DNA from: an uncultured Saprospiraceae bacterium
GTDB taxonomy: Bacteria > Bacteroidota > Bacteroidia > Chitinophagales > Saprospiraceae
Direction of reading: 5' to 3'
DNA length: 64,000 nucleotides
NCBI GenBank assembly: GCA_938045585.1
Contig: CALIAU010000012.1
Location: 175,194-239,193 of the forward strand
A program made the translations under genes and the position numbers. Positions within the stretch are counted from its first letter, which is position 1; every line of letters begins with the position of its first letter. Positions 25,879 through 35,231 of this stretch are shown piece by piece. The notes beneath the pieces were generated by a model. The model did no database searches, was not told the origin of the DNA, and saw only the letters and a program-made list of their open reading frames with translations.

Positions 25879-27906
25879 ATGGCATTTAAACTTACATCAA
25901 AATATTCTCCCACGGGCGACCAACCAAAGGCAATCCAAAGTCTACTTGGTGGATTGAATAGTGGGGAGAGGGAGCAGGTCTTACTGGGGGTAACCGGGTC
26001 AGGTAAAACCTTTACTATCGCTAATGTTATCGCGGAGGCAAATAGGCCAACATTGATTCTATCTCATAACAAAACCCTTACTGCCCAACTCTATGCAGAA
26101 CTCTGTGAGTTTTTTCCTGATAATGCCGTTGAGTACTTTGTTTCCTATTACGATTACTACCAACCGGAAGCGTATATATCAACCTCCGATACCTATATTG
26201 AAAAAGATCTTTCCATCAACGAACAGATCGATAAGCTGCGTCTAAGAGCAACCTCAAACCTGCTTACAGGAAGAAGAGATATTATTATTGTAGCCTCTGT
26301 TTCTTGCATCTATGGTATGGGGAATCCCGACGACTATAAAGGAAGCATTATACGCATTGAAGAACGGCAACGTATTACCAGAAATACCTTTCTGTATAGT
26401 TTGGTAGAAAGCCTATACTCCCGTACTGAAGTTGATTTTAAAAGAGGCTCATTTAGAGTGCGGGGCGATACGGTAGACATTAACCTGCCCTACGCGGACT
26501 TTGGATTCAGAATAAGCTTTTTTGGAGATGAAATAGAATCCATCCATACGCTTGAATTAGAAACTGGGAAACGTATTAAAAGCGTTCCTAACGCAGCTAT
26601 CTTCCCAGCCAACCTCTATGTTGCACCTAGAGATAGATTACATCAAATTCTTGGAGAAATACAAGACGAACTCAATGGCCATGAAAAGTTCTTTGAACAA
26701 GAAGGAAGGTACATTGAGGCTAAGCGTATAAAAGAACGCACGACCTTTGATATAGAGATGATGCGTGAACTTGGATACTGCAATGGGGTTGAAAACTATT
26801 CACGTTTCTTCGACGGGAGGCAGCCTGGCACACGGCCCTTCTGCTTGTTAGATTACTTTCCAGAAGACTATCTCATGATAATAGATGAAAGTCATGTGAC
26901 TGTTCCACAGGTGAGAGGGATGTGGGGTGGCGACAGAGCCAGAAAAATTAATTTAGTCAACTATGGTTTTAGGCTGCCTTCCGCCATGGATAATCGGCCT
27001 TTGAATTTTGATGAATTCGAAGCTCTAATAAACCAGATGATATATGTCAGCGCGACTCCTGGTGACTATGAATTAGAAAAAACAGAGGGTCTCGTAGTAG
27101 AACAAATTGTGCGACCGACGGGCCTACTGGATCCACCTATAGAGGTACGCCCTAGTCTTAATCAGATTGATGATCTGATGGAGGAAATTCAGCAGCGCAT
27201 TGATATAAACGAACGTATACTGGTCACCACCCTGACCAAACGGATGGCGGAGGAGTTAACTAAGTATCTTGTTAAGCTGCAAATCAAGGTGCGCTACATA
27301 CACTCCGAAGTAGATACCTTAGATAGAGTTGAAATTATTAGAGGTCTACGAATAGGAGAATTCGATGTCTTAGTGGGTGTAAACTTATTGCGTGAGGGTT
27401 TGGATCTGCCAGAAGTGTCTTTGGTGGCTATCCTAGATGCTGACAAGGAAGGCTTTTTACGGAATACACGCTCACTGACACAAACAGCAGGTAGAGCAGC
27501 CAGAAATTCCAATGGGCTTGTCATTTTTTATGCAGACAAGATTACTGGTTCCATGCAGCAAACGATCGACGAAACAAACAGACGTAGATCGGTGCAAATT
27601 GCTTACAATGAAAAGCATGGAATAACACCGCAAACTATCACCAAGTCAAGGGAAGAGATCCTAGCACAAAAATCGATACTAGACATACGAGGTGGTAAAA
27701 AATCACATACTTATATAGAAGCAGAAGATCCATCTATAGCAGCAGATCCTGTAGTAGATTATATGAATAGAGATCAGTTAGAAAAGATGATTACAGAAAC
27801 TGACCGCAAGATGAAGTTAGCAGCAAAAGACCTTGACTTTATCACAGCTGCTCAATTTAGAGATGAGCTGTTTGCACTCAAGAAAAAATTAAAGTCTAGT
27901 GTATAA
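25879..27906 (+). CDS. uvrB: Excinuclease ABC subunit B
   Basis: UvrB is the damage-verifying helicase of nucleotide excision repair, loaded by UvrA and partner of UvrC. The 675-residue protein is full length. It has Walker A GVTGSGKT (37-44), the beta-hairpin YYDYYQPEAYIS, the DEAD-like box MIIDESHVTVPQ, helicase motifs in GVNLLREGLDLPEVSLVAIL and TQTAGRAARN, and the C-terminal UVR motif (AAKDLDFITAAQFRDELFAL) that binds UvrC. It is transcribed alone and convergent with the ABC permease gene, with only 3 bp between stops. Confidence 0.97.
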   Translation: MAFKLTSKYSPTGDQPKAIQSLLGGLNSGEREQVLLGVTGSGKTFTIANVIAEANRPTLILSHNKTLTAQLYAELCEFFPDNAVEYFVSYYDYYQPEAYISTSDTYIEKDLSINEQIDKLRLRATSNLLTGRRDIIIVASVSCIYGMGNPDDYKGSIIRIEERQRITRNTFLYSLVESLYSRTEVDFKRGSFRVRGDTVDINLPYADFGFRISFFGDEIESIHTLELETGKRIKSVPNAAIFPANLYVAPRDRLHQILGEIQDELNGHEKFFEQEGRYIEAKRIKERTTFDIEMMRELGYCNGVENYSRFFDGRQPGTRPFCLLDYFPEDYLMIIDESHVTVPQVRGMWGGDRARKINLVNYGFRLPSAMDNRPLNFDEFEALINQMIYVSATPGDYELEKTEGLVVEQIVRPTGLLDPPIEVRPSLNQIDDLMEEIQQRIDINERILVTTLTKRMAEELTKYLVKLQIKVRYIHSEVDTLDRVEIIRGLRIGEFDVLVGVNLLREGLDLPEVSLVAILDADKEGFLRNTRSLTQTAGRAARNSNGLVIFYADKITGSMQQTIDETNRRRSVQIAYNEKHGITPQTITKSREEILAQKSILDIRGGKKSHTYIEAEDPSIAADPVVDYMNRDQLEKMITETDRKMKLAAKDLDFITAAQFRDELFALKKKLKSSV

Positions 27907-27909
27907 AAG

Positions 27910-29151
27910 CTACTCATAACGCAGGGACTCTATAGGGTCCAGGCGGCTTGCCTTAAGGGCAGGATAGAGACCAGAGGCCACTCCTACAAAAATACAAACA
28001 ACTATACCAAGTATCATCCAATTAATTGGTAACTCAAAACTACCTTCTACTAATTGCGCTACAGCCAGGCCAAAGAAAATTCCCAAGAGTATTCCTACAA
28101 ATCCTCCTAATAGACAGATAACTACAGCCTCTGTAAGGAATTGAAAAAGTACATTTGATCGGGTCGCTCCTAGTGCTTTACGAACACCTATTTCTTTCGT
28201 TCGTTCAGTAACCGAAACCAACATGATATTCATCAGTCCTATAGATGCACTGAGTAAGGTAAGAAAGGCAATCACAATGGTAATCAAACGAAGTTCAGTG
28301 GTCATCCCCTTGAGCGTTTCCAAGATCCCGTCACTCTTCCTAATGTGAAAATCATTTTCTTCAGAGGCTTTCAAGCGACGGATATTACGCATAGAGCCTA
28401 TGGCAGCAGAAACCGCATCATCCATCTCTAAAGAATTGGACACCGCACCTACTATATTATAATTGGTATCGCTCTTACCATAGACCATCTTGGCATTAAT
28501 TAAAGGGATAAAAACGCGATTCTCTCCTGAACTATCCATGGAAGACCCCTTTGACTTACACACACCTACAACCTTATACTTATTACTTCCAATACTTATA
28601 ATCTTTCCAACTGCGGTTTCCGGTTTTTCGTCAAATAGTAATTTAATTACCCCATTCGCCAAAATGACTTTCTTATGCCCTGCGTTTACTTCCACTTCAG
28701 AAAAATTTCTCCCAACTTCTATTTCGTAGGCTGAGACATCGAGATAATTTTCGTCAATTCCCACTACACGAATAGTTGGGTTCGTTTTTTCAGATTGGTA
28801 TTTTATAGTAGCGCTTCTCGTCCCAAAAACATTTACAGATACCTCTGATCCAGCATAACTAAAGCGCTCCTTGAAGTCCATCGCTTGCTTAAAGGATATT
28901 TCCTCTGCTTGCTTGCGTTGTCGTCCTCTCGAGTTGGATCTCATATCACTCAAACCTGGATAAATATTAAAGGCATTTGCTCCTATCCTATTAAAGTTAG
29001 AACTCAGATTATACAGGATGGTATCAATAGCGGTAAGGATACCTACAAGACAGGCAATCCCTACAGAAATAATGAGTAGGGTTAATACTGTCCTAAGTAA
29101 ATTAGCGCGAATAGAGCGGAATGCTATTTTTATTGTTTCGAGAATATTCAC
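27910..29151 (-). CDS. MacB-like ABC transporter permease
   Basis: This 413-residue permease has an N-terminal membrane segment (VLTLLIISVGIACLVGIL), a large periplasmic MacB_PCD domain, and three C-terminal FtsX-type membrane segments including SVTERTKEIGVRKALGATRS and VVICLLGGFVGILLGIFFGL. MacB/LolC-type transporters export or extract substrates such as lipoproteins, peptides or drugs. No ATP-binding subunit is adjacent; its partner must be elsewhere. The 3' end lies 3 bp from the uvrB stop. Confidence 0.9.
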   Translation of the reverse strand: MNILETIKIAFRSIRANLLRTVLTLLIISVGIACLVGILTAIDTILYNLSSNFNRIGANAFNIYPGLSDMRSNSRGRQRKQAEEISFKQAMDFKERFSYAGSEVSVNVFGTRSATIKYQSEKTNPTIRVVGIDENYLDVSAYEIEVGRNFSEVEVNAGHKKVILANGVIKLLFDEKPETAVGKIISIGSNKYKVVGVCKSKGSSMDSSGENRVFIPLINAKMVYGKSDTNYNIVGAVSNSLEMDDAVSAAIGSMRNIRRLKASEENDFHIRKSDGILETLKGMTTELRLITIVIAFLTLLSASIGLMNIMLVSVTERTKEIGVRKALGATRSNVLFQFLTEAVVICLLGGFVGILLGIFFGLAVAQLVEGSFELPINWMILGIVVCIFVGVASGLYPALKASRLDPIESLRYE

Positions 29152-29263
29152 TGGAAGAAAGATAAGGAAGCTCCTGCTAAAACCATTCGTTTTTAGAGGA
29201 AGAAAGATGATTTAACTACTAAAGCAGCCAACTAAGAGTCCTAAGGCCGAAAAATCGAAGGAA

Positions 29264-30070
29264 TTAATTCTCAATGACTCTGGATAAGGACTTCTGAATG
29301 GGTTCATACACCTGCATAAATAAGTCTGGAGAAGTTGCTATCACACTCCCCTTCTTCAAGAAATCATCCTCACCATCCAGATCTGTAATGACACCATTTG
29401 CTTCTTGTACGATGATCGCACCTGCTGCTAAGTCCCAAGGATTCAGTGTCGCCTCATAGTAAGCATCCAATCGTCCAGCAGCAACATATACAAGATCTAA
29501 TGCTGCAGAACCTAATCTCCGAATTCCACGCGTATTTCTTAACCAGTATTTTAGAATACGCATATATGCCTCTATATCATAGGTATTTGTATATGGAAAA
29601 CCCGTCACGATTAAGGCGTTGCTCAGTTCTTTCTTCTTGGTAACATGAATTGCCTTGTCATTCAAAAATGCGCCCTTGTCTTTTATGGCGTGAAAACATT
29701 CATCCATACTCGGGTCATGGACTACCCCAGCAATGATATTTCCTTTGTGCATCAAAGCTATGCTAATAGCAAAATGTGGCAGCCTGTTCAGGTAATTTGT
29801 TGTCCCATCTAAGGGATCAATAATCCAAGTATACTCCTTGGGTGCATCTTCTACAGTATCTTCTTCTGTTACAAAGCCTGCAGAGGGCAGCAACTCACGT
29901 AAGCCACGCACCAGAAATTTTTCTGATTCTTTATCTACAAAACTGACTAGACTGTTAAGTTCTTTTTCTTCAATATGCTCTTTTCCTACATTAGAAATTT
30001 CATCTAATTGAAACTTCCCTACCTCACGGGCAAGTACACATACTTCATTTATTAAATTCTCAATGTCCAT
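29264..30070 (-). CDS. Inositol monophosphatase family protein
   Basis: This 268-residue enzyme of the IMPase/FBPase metal-dependent phosphatase fold shows the metal site WIIDPLDGTTNYLNRLPHFA, the upstream Glu pair in VTEEDTVEDAP, and the second site NPWDLAAGAIIVQEANG. Family members hydrolyse inositol phosphates, PAP or NADP. The precise substrate is not determined. It lies downstream of nfu on the same strand, separated by a terminator. Confidence 0.92.
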   Translation of the reverse strand: MDIENLINEVCVLAREVGKFQLDEISNVGKEHIEEKELNSLVSFVDKESEKFLVRGLRELLPSAGFVTEEDTVEDAPKEYTWIIDPLDGTTNYLNRLPHFAISIALMHKGNIIAGVVHDPSMDECFHAIKDKGAFLNDKAIHVTKKKELSNALIVTGFPYTNTYDIEAYMRILKYWLRNTRGIRRLGSAALDLVYVAAGRLDAYYEATLNPWDLAAGAIIVQEANGVITDLDGEDDFLKKGSVIATSPDLFMQVYEPIQKSLSRVIEN

Positions 30071-30088
30071 GTTTTGCTATTTTATACA

Positions 30089-30122
30089 TAAAAAAAGAGC
30101 TTTAGCGATAAGGCTAAAACTC
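30089..30122 (-). terminator. Intrinsic terminator after the Nfu gene
   Basis: On the minus strand GAGTTTTAGC and GCTAAAGCTC form a 10-bp stem with one G-T pair and are followed by seven T residues. It lies 31 bp after the Nfu stop. Confidence 0.85.
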
Positions 30123-30152
30123 TTCTATATGTTTAGATTTTGAATTTTTTCA

Positions 30153-30761
30153 TTATCCCATTTCAGAAACAACTTCTGTAACTTCTGGAACCATTCTTTT
30201 CAGCATACCCTCTATTCCAGCCTTTAATGTAACGGTTGAAGAAGGACATCCGCTGCATGAGCCCTGTAAAACAACTGTTACGATGCCTTCCTTAAAGCTC
30301 TTAAACTCGATATTTCCTCCATCCATCTCTACAGCCGGTTTCACATAGGTATCAATCAACTCCTTAATCTTCTTAACTAACTCAATCTCATCACCCGTGT
30401 ACTCAATTTCTCCTCTCTCCGCCTCCAACTTTAGCATGGCATCAGCATACCCCTCATTTACTATGGTGTTTCCTGCAACTACATATTCTTTTATGTATGC
30501 CTTTAGTTTAAGCATAATATCGTCCCAGGCGTAATTAAACTCCTTAGTTACAGTGACAAAATTATTACATACATATACCCCTTTTACGTAAGGGAATTCA
30601 AATAATGCCTTAGCAATTGGTGACCATTCTTCCGCCTGGCTTGCCTCTCTAAAATCAGCAGTGCCCTGATAAAGCATCTTATTCGTCACGAATTTAAGCG
30701 ACTCCGGGTTAGGAGTTTGCTCTGTATAAATCATTACTGGACTTTGGGTAACCGTCTCCAT
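30153..30761 (-). CDS. Nfu-type iron-sulfur cluster scaffold/carrier
   Basis: From the ATG at 30761 this is a 202-residue protein with an Nfu_N domain (IYTEQTPNPESLKFVTNKML) and a C-terminal NifU domain. The latter has the cluster-binding CxxC motif in LQGSCSGCPSSTVTLKAGIE. Nfu proteins accept Fe-S clusters from the SUF scaffold and deliver them to apo-enzymes. An in-frame upstream start at 30791 would add ten residues that do not belong to the family. The flavin reductase gene lies upstream on the same strand. Confidence 0.93.
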   Translation of the reverse strand: METVTQSPVMIYTEQTPNPESLKFVTNKMLYQGTADFREASQAEEWSPIAKALFEFPYVKGVYVCNNFVTVTKEFNYAWDDIMLKLKAYIKEYVVAGNTIVNEGYADAMLKLEAERGEIEYTGDEIELVKKIKELIDTYVKPAVEMDGGNIEFKSFKEGIVTVVLQGSCSGCPSSTVTLKAGIEGMLKRMVPEVTEVVSEMG

Positions 30762-30814
30762 GTTTTTCTTATTTAGATTAATTAAACACAAATATACGAA
30801 CTAATGTTGCAAGT

Positions 30815-31534
30815 CTATCCATATAATTCATAATGTATCTGAGACTTATCATATCCTAATTTTGCAAATATATTAGCCACTGCCTCATCTATCATTACGG
30901 ACCATCCGCAGATATAAAAGTGTAAATCTTCCCGCGTTTCTGCATATTTTTTCATATAAATATCATGGATATAGCCCTGATAGCCCTTGTATTCTTGTCT
31001 CGATAAGGCTACACTATAGCTAAATCCTTCCATTGTTTTTTCAAATTCTTCAAACTCTTCCTTATAGAGTATACCCTCCTCTTCTCGCGTACCAAATATT
31101 AAATGAATCTTCTTATGCGGTATGCCTTTATTGACAATATCATGTAACATAGATCTGAACGGTGCAACTCCTGTTCCCGTTGCAAGAAACACTAGATCCG
31201 TATCTATAGTTTCCGGTAAGCAGAATGTACCATCAGGTGCTTTAAATTTAATCGTATCTCCGAGTGCCAGGGTATCATGGAAGTAGCTAGAGCCAGCGCC
31301 AGACTCCAATTTCACTATTATCAATTCCAAAACATTTGTTTTATCCGGAGCATTCGCTATGGAATAGCTTCTCCAACGCTGGATACGTTTCTCCCCGAGA
31401 GGAAGATCTGTCACAATAAACTGACCCGCTTTGAAGTCTACAATCTCTTCACCTTCTACCTGAAGAAAGAAGCGTTTTGTAGTGGAAGACACGGTGTCCT
31501 TTTTAATAAGTTTGGCGGTATACCATTTTGGCAT
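30815..31534 (-). CDS. Ferredoxin-NADP reductase-like FAD/NAD(P) oxidoreductase
   Basis: This 239-residue flavoprotein has a FAD-binding barrel with RWRSYSIANAP (flavin motif RxYS), then the NAD(P)-binding Rossmann domain with FLATGTGVAPFRSMLHDI and the C-terminal HFYICGWSVMIDEAV. This is the ferredoxin/flavodoxin reductase or phenol hydroxylase reductase layout without a fused 2Fe-2S domain. The electron partner is unknown. The gene lies 53 bp upstream of nfu, so a link with Fe-S metabolism is possible but is inference. Confidence 0.9.
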   Translation of the reverse strand: MPKWYTAKLIKKDTVSSTTKRFFLQVEGEEIVDFKAGQFIVTDLPLGEKRIQRWRSYSIANAPDKTNVLELIIVKLESGAGSSYFHDTLALGDTIKFKAPDGTFCLPETIDTDLVFLATGTGVAPFRSMLHDIVNKGIPHKKIHLIFGTREEEGILYKEEFEEFEKTMEGFSYSVALSRQEYKGYQGYIHDIYMKKYAETREDLHFYICGWSVMIDEAVANIFAKLGYDKSQIHYELYG

Positions 31535-31583
31535 GCATACGTTTTAATAATGAAAGCTATTTTAGACCAAATAGTTCAATAAT

Positions 31584-32093
31584 TTAGCAATTGTCCTTCC
31601 GGATTCTATAGATCTGCGCATTTTCAATATGATCCGCATCTTCTTCTTTCCAAAGTTTCATCCCTATTTTTTCCAGTACCCGAATAGAAGCAAGGTTTGC
31701 TTTAGCAGATCTTCCGACAATCTCTTTTAAGCCTAATTCATTGAATCCATAAGCCAGACAGGCAAGTGAAGATTCCGTTGCGTAGCCCATCCCCCAGTAT
31801 TCTTTGAAAAAGCGATACCCAAGGTCAACCAACCCATCAGAATGTCGTTTAAGACCACACCAACCTATCCAATGCCCTTCTTCTTTTGTAATACAGGCCC
31901 ATCGTCCAAAGCCATTGCGTTTGTAATCAGAATAATTAAGCAAGAAATTTTGGGCAGCAGTAATGGATTCAAACGGAACATCCCCAGTATATTGGATTTG
32001 CTCATTGACAGCATTTAGCGCAAACATAGATTTAGCATCCTCCAATTCAAATTCTCTCAGATAAAGTCTTTCCGTTTCCAATTTCCAATTCAT
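31584..32093 (-). CDS. GNAT acetyltransferase, RimJ/RimL-like
   Basis: From the ATG at 32093 this is 169 residues with the acetyltransferase_3 layout: LETERLYLREFELEDAKSMF at the start, WIGWCGLKRHSDGLVDLGYR, then the acetyl-CoA loop FKEYWGMGYATESSLACLAY and the final ANLASIRVLEKIGM. Proteins of this group acetylate ribosomal-protein N-termini, antibiotics or other amines. A TTG at 32102 could add three residues. The gene diverges from the DUF6495-like gene, 25 bp apart. Confidence 0.88.
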   Translation of the reverse strand: MNWKLETERLYLREFELEDAKSMFALNAVNEQIQYTGDVPFESITAAQNFLLNYSDYKRNGFGRWACITKEEGHWIGWCGLKRHSDGLVDLGYRFFKEYWGMGYATESSLACLAYGFNELGLKEIVGRSAKANLASIRVLEKIGMKLWKEEDADHIENAQIYRIRKDNC

Positions 32094-32118
32094 ACCTTGC
32101 AAGTAATTTAGAATTTAA

Positions 32119-32580
32119 ATGCCAAAATACAGAACATTAACGCATACCGAATTAAAAGAACTAGAAAAAGAGTTTGTAGACTACCTTGTAGTATCAGGAA
32201 TTGACGCAGCTGAGTGGGTAAAAATCAAGGAAGATAGCCCAGCAAAGGCAGTCCGTATCATTGAGCTATTTAGTGATGTCGTTTTTGAAAAGATTACACG
32301 TAAAACGAAATATATATTTAAGATTGAACAAAGCAATTTATTCCTTTTTCACTATGGCGAAAATAAAGCCAGCCTTATGATTTTCCAGTTTCCAGATGGA
32401 TTTGACTTAAGGGAAAAATCACAAAAAGAGATAATTGCATTTGCGCGCACAAATAATATGCAAAGCATACCACAGTCCAAAAAATATATACGCACACGCG
32501 AAGAAGAACTCTTTAGCATGTTACAGGCAGGCTGTGACATCTGTCCACAATCCTTTTACGAGGCTATGATTAAACAATAA
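32119..32580 (+). CDS. DUF6495-like Bacteroidota protein
   Basis: This 153-residue protein begins KYRTLTHTELKELEKEFVDY, with AEWVKIKEDSPAKAVRIIEL and FSDVVFEKITRKTKYIF, a pattern I associate with DUF6495-type proteins of Bacteroidota. A C-terminal TREEELFSMLQAGCDICPQS adds a CxxC. No signal peptide. Function is unknown. The stop is 2 bp from the tag start, so the two genes form a transcription unit, and coupling with base-excision repair is possible. Confidence 0.65.
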   Translation: MPKYRTLTHTELKELEKEFVDYLVVSGIDAAEWVKIKEDSPAKAVRIIELFSDVVFEKITRKTKYIFKIEQSNLFLFHYGENKASLMIFQFPDGFDLREKSQKEIIAFARTNNMQSIPQSKKYIRTREEELFSMLQAGCDICPQSFYEAMIKQ

Positions 32581-32582
32581 GT

Positions 32583-33140
32583 ATGAAAGATAAAAAACGC
32601 TGTGCCTGGTGCCTTGGTAGCGAAAAATACATAGACTACCATGACAACGAATGGGGAATTCCTGTACACGATGATAGATTGCTTTTTGAAATGCTCATCC
32701 TAGAAGGTGCCCAGGCAGGACTCAGTTGGTCTACTATTCTAAATAAAAGAGAACATTATCAAAAGGTGTACCACAACTTTGATGCAAAAAAGATCGCTAA
32801 ATACACGGACAAAAAGAAAGCTGCATTATTATCTGATGCTGGTATCGTACGTAATAAACTGAAGGTAAATGCCAGTGTCGTAAATGCCCAACTCTTTCTA
32901 GAAGTACAAAAAGAATTTGGTTCCTTCGATGCCTATATCTGGCAATTTGTTGGTGGCAAACCCATCATAAACAAGTTCAAGAAAATGGAACAGGTGCCCA
33001 CATCTACCAAGGAAAGCGATGCGATGAGTAAGGACTTAAAAAAGCGCGGGTTCAAATTTGTAGGAACTACTATTTGCTATGCCTATATGCAAGCAGTAGG
33101 CATGGTAAATGATCATATGATGTCATGTTGGAAATACTAG
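32583..33140 (+). CDS. tag: DNA-3-methyladenine glycosylase I
   Basis: Tag removes 3-methyladenine from alkylated DNA. The 185-residue protein has RCAWCLGSEKYIDYHDNEWG, LFEMLILEGAQAGLSWSTIL and a C-terminal VNDHMMSCW. The zinc ligands seen in E. coli Tag (Cys4, His17, His175, Cys179) align with Cys7, His20, His178 and Cys182 here, all with the same offset. It follows the DUF6495-like gene after 2 bp and ends with TAG. Confidence 0.96.
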   Translation: MKDKKRCAWCLGSEKYIDYHDNEWGIPVHDDRLLFEMLILEGAQAGLSWSTILNKREHYQKVYHNFDAKKIAKYTDKKKAALLSDAGIVRNKLKVNASVVNAQLFLEVQKEFGSFDAYIWQFVGGKPIINKFKKMEQVPTSTKESDAMSKDLKKRGFKFVGTTICYAYMQAVGMVNDHMMSCWKY

Positions 33141-33199
33141 AGCTTGTTTAAACAAGTTGATCCACTTTTATCTCTTTTCTAATTCCTTATCTTTAATGC

Positions 33200-34429
33200 A
33201 TGCGATATTTGCTCGGCCTCTTACTTGTTCTATTCCATGGCTCCATACACGCGCAAGATTCTCTAGAGATTGTCATAGATTCTATTGTATTAGATGCCAT
33301 TGACTCCCTCGCTTTCCCCGGTGCTCAGATTCTCATTGTAAAAGATGATTCTCTAGTTTTGCACAAAGCCTATGGTCATCACACCTATAATAAAATCAAA
33401 GAGGTAGAGCTGCACCATCTATATGACCTAGCCTCTGTCACTAAGGTAAGTAGTGGACTACCCTTGCTCATGAAAATGTATGAGGTAGGAAAGTTTGAAC
33501 TAGACAGACCACTAAAAAAAGACTACTCTAAATTTAAACGATCCAACAAAAAGAATCTGACCTGGCGAAAGATTCTTGCACATCAGGCAAGACTAGAGCC
33601 CTACCTCGTCTTTTGGAAATTGGCACAAGAAGAAGATGGACGTTATAAGAAAAATACCTTTTCTAATAGACAGGATAAAAATTATACCATTCCAATTAAT
33701 GAGAACCTGTATTTGCATAAAAAATACAAAAAGAAGATGGTAGATCAGATTAAGGACTCTCCCCTCTTAGATAAGGAACAATATAAATACTCGGGTCTGC
33801 TCTTTTTACTCATGCCCGACATTATTTCAGAGATACTAAAAACAGATTTTGAAGCGCAGTTAAAGGTTAACTTTTTTGATCGCTTGGGTGCAGATCGCAT
33901 TTGCTATAATCCTCTTTCTTCCTTTCCTCTTGAAGAAATTGTTCCTACAGAAATAGACACCCTTTTCCGGAAGCAACTTATCCATGGAAGGGTACATGAT
34001 GAAGCAGCCGCTATGCTTGGTGGTGTCTCCTGCAACGCTGGCCTATTCTCAAATGCAGAAAGTCTTGCTAAACTCTTTCGCATGTATATGAATAAGGGAG
34101 TCTTTGAAGGAGGACGATGTTTAAAAGAAGAAACAGTAAATCTATTCACCTCCTACCAATTTGCGGATAATAGACGAGGCTTAGGTTTTGACAAACCTCT
34201 TTTAGAATATAACGCAAGAGCTGCCTATATCGCAAAATCCGCCAGCCCTGATAGCTTTGGCCATTCTGGTTTTACAGGTACCTTCGTCTGGGCTGATCCC
34301 ACACATAATTTGCTTTTCATCTTACTCAGTAATCGTGTCTATCCCTATCGCAGCCAACGCAATCTATATAAGATGGATATCAGACCAAAGTTGCATCAGG
34401 CTGCCTATGACTATTTGATTAGAGAATAA
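33200..34429 (+). CDS. Exported serine hydrolase, beta-lactamase/PBP4-like fold
   Basis: This 409-residue protein has a signal peptide (YLLGLLLVLFHGSIHAQ) and the class C beta-lactamase-like fold. The SxxK motif is in LASVTKVSSGLPLLMKM, the second-motif Tyr is probably in YKYSGLLFLLMP, and the HxG-type motif is HSGFTGTFVW. Such proteins are often peptidases or esterases acting on cell-wall or D-amino acid substrates; true beta-lactam resistance is not implied. It stands alone. Confidence 0.87.
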   Translation: MRYLLGLLLVLFHGSIHAQDSLEIVIDSIVLDAIDSLAFPGAQILIVKDDSLVLHKAYGHHTYNKIKEVELHHLYDLASVTKVSSGLPLLMKMYEVGKFELDRPLKKDYSKFKRSNKKNLTWRKILAHQARLEPYLVFWKLAQEEDGRYKKNTFSNRQDKNYTIPINENLYLHKKYKKKMVDQIKDSPLLDKEQYKYSGLLFLLMPDIISEILKTDFEAQLKVNFFDRLGADRICYNPLSSFPLEEIVPTEIDTLFRKQLIHGRVHDEAAAMLGGVSCNAGLFSNAESLAKLFRMYMNKGVFEGGRCLKEETVNLFTSYQFADNRRGLGFDKPLLEYNARAAYIAKSASPDSFGHSGFTGTFVWADPTHNLLFILLSNRVYPYRSQRNLYKMDIRPKLHQAAYDYLIRE

Positions 34430-34456
34430 ACTAAAGCTCTTTAGAGAAACGATTAA

Positions 34457-35002
34457 TTATTTGCGTTCACAATAGACGATGTAATAGCGCGGAGTAATAT
34501 TTCTAAGCATGGGACGAATACCTATCTTTTTACTTTTGCTAATCCATTTTTCACTATCCATAATTTTCCATCCTGCCTTATCCAGCAACATATCAAACTG
34601 TTTTGGTTCAAATTCATGGTAGTGTCTATCGTAGGGATCCTTTTCATTCCAGTAAGCTTCTGCAAACCATAGCTTAAGTGGAATAGAGGCAATTAATTTT
34701 TTTGCTTTTGCCTTATGCAATAAAGGGAAGGGGGAAACTAAATGTTCTAATATTTCAAAGGCGGTAAGTATTTCATACTGCGCATCTTCAACACTGCTAT
34801 AATCAAAATCTAGGTCAATTCCTTCTGGCGTATTATCCACAGCAAATCCATGTTGATTCATCATTTCAGAAAGTGGATTCGTGGGACCAAGGTCCAGAAC
34901 CTTCTCATCTCCATTTGTCCACTTTTTCACAAAATCCATAGTCTTATCAAATCGCCATTGGGCAACATGGCTATAGGTACTATCTGATGCTATTTTCTTC
35001 AT
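34457..35002 (-). CDS. Class I SAM-dependent methyltransferase
   Basis: This 181-residue protein shows the SAM-binding motif I KVLDLGPTNPLSEMM and the post-motif ILTAFEILEHLVSPFPLLHK, followed by KLIASIPLKLWFAEAYWNEK and a C-terminal beta strand. The N-terminus is short. The substrate is unknown. It lies between the serine hydrolase and a divergent glycosyltransferase, so a role in cell-surface carbohydrate or lipid modification is possible. Confidence 0.8.
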   Translation of the reverse strand: MKKIASDSTYSHVAQWRFDKTMDFVKKWTNGDEKVLDLGPTNPLSEMMNQHGFAVDNTPEGIDLDFDYSSVEDAQYEILTAFEILEHLVSPFPLLHKAKAKKLIASIPLKLWFAEAYWNEKDPYDRHYHEFEPKQFDMLLDKAGWKIMDSEKWISKSKKIGIRPMLRNITPRYYIVYCERK

Positions 35003-35166
35003 ATCTTTTTACTTGGTAACTACCTTCCTCCGCGTCTGAGTAAAATTACAGATTGATTCAGCATTATTATAATTTAATCTCTAAAAGCTAGCACTTAGAT
35101 GAAATGCATAAAGAGAGTATATCTAAAACGACTGGAATAGAACTACGATTCCATAATGAGTGTGCG

Positions 35167-35174
35167 TAATTTTG
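35167..35174 (+). promoter_or_regulatory. -7 box TAATTTTG upstream of the glycosyltransferase
   Basis: This matches TAnnTTTG and lies 57 bp before the ATG at 35232, in the 229-bp divergent gap. Confidence 0.45.
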
Positions 35175-35231
35175 TAATTTCCACCCAAGTTCGATCAAAA
35201 ATAAAAGATTGCAATAAAAACAAGATAGAAC

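Noticed and set aside
33200..34429. Serine hydrolase as a true beta-lactamase
   Set aside because: The fold and SxxK are present, but the second motif departs from YxN and the fold is shared with many peptidases and esterases.
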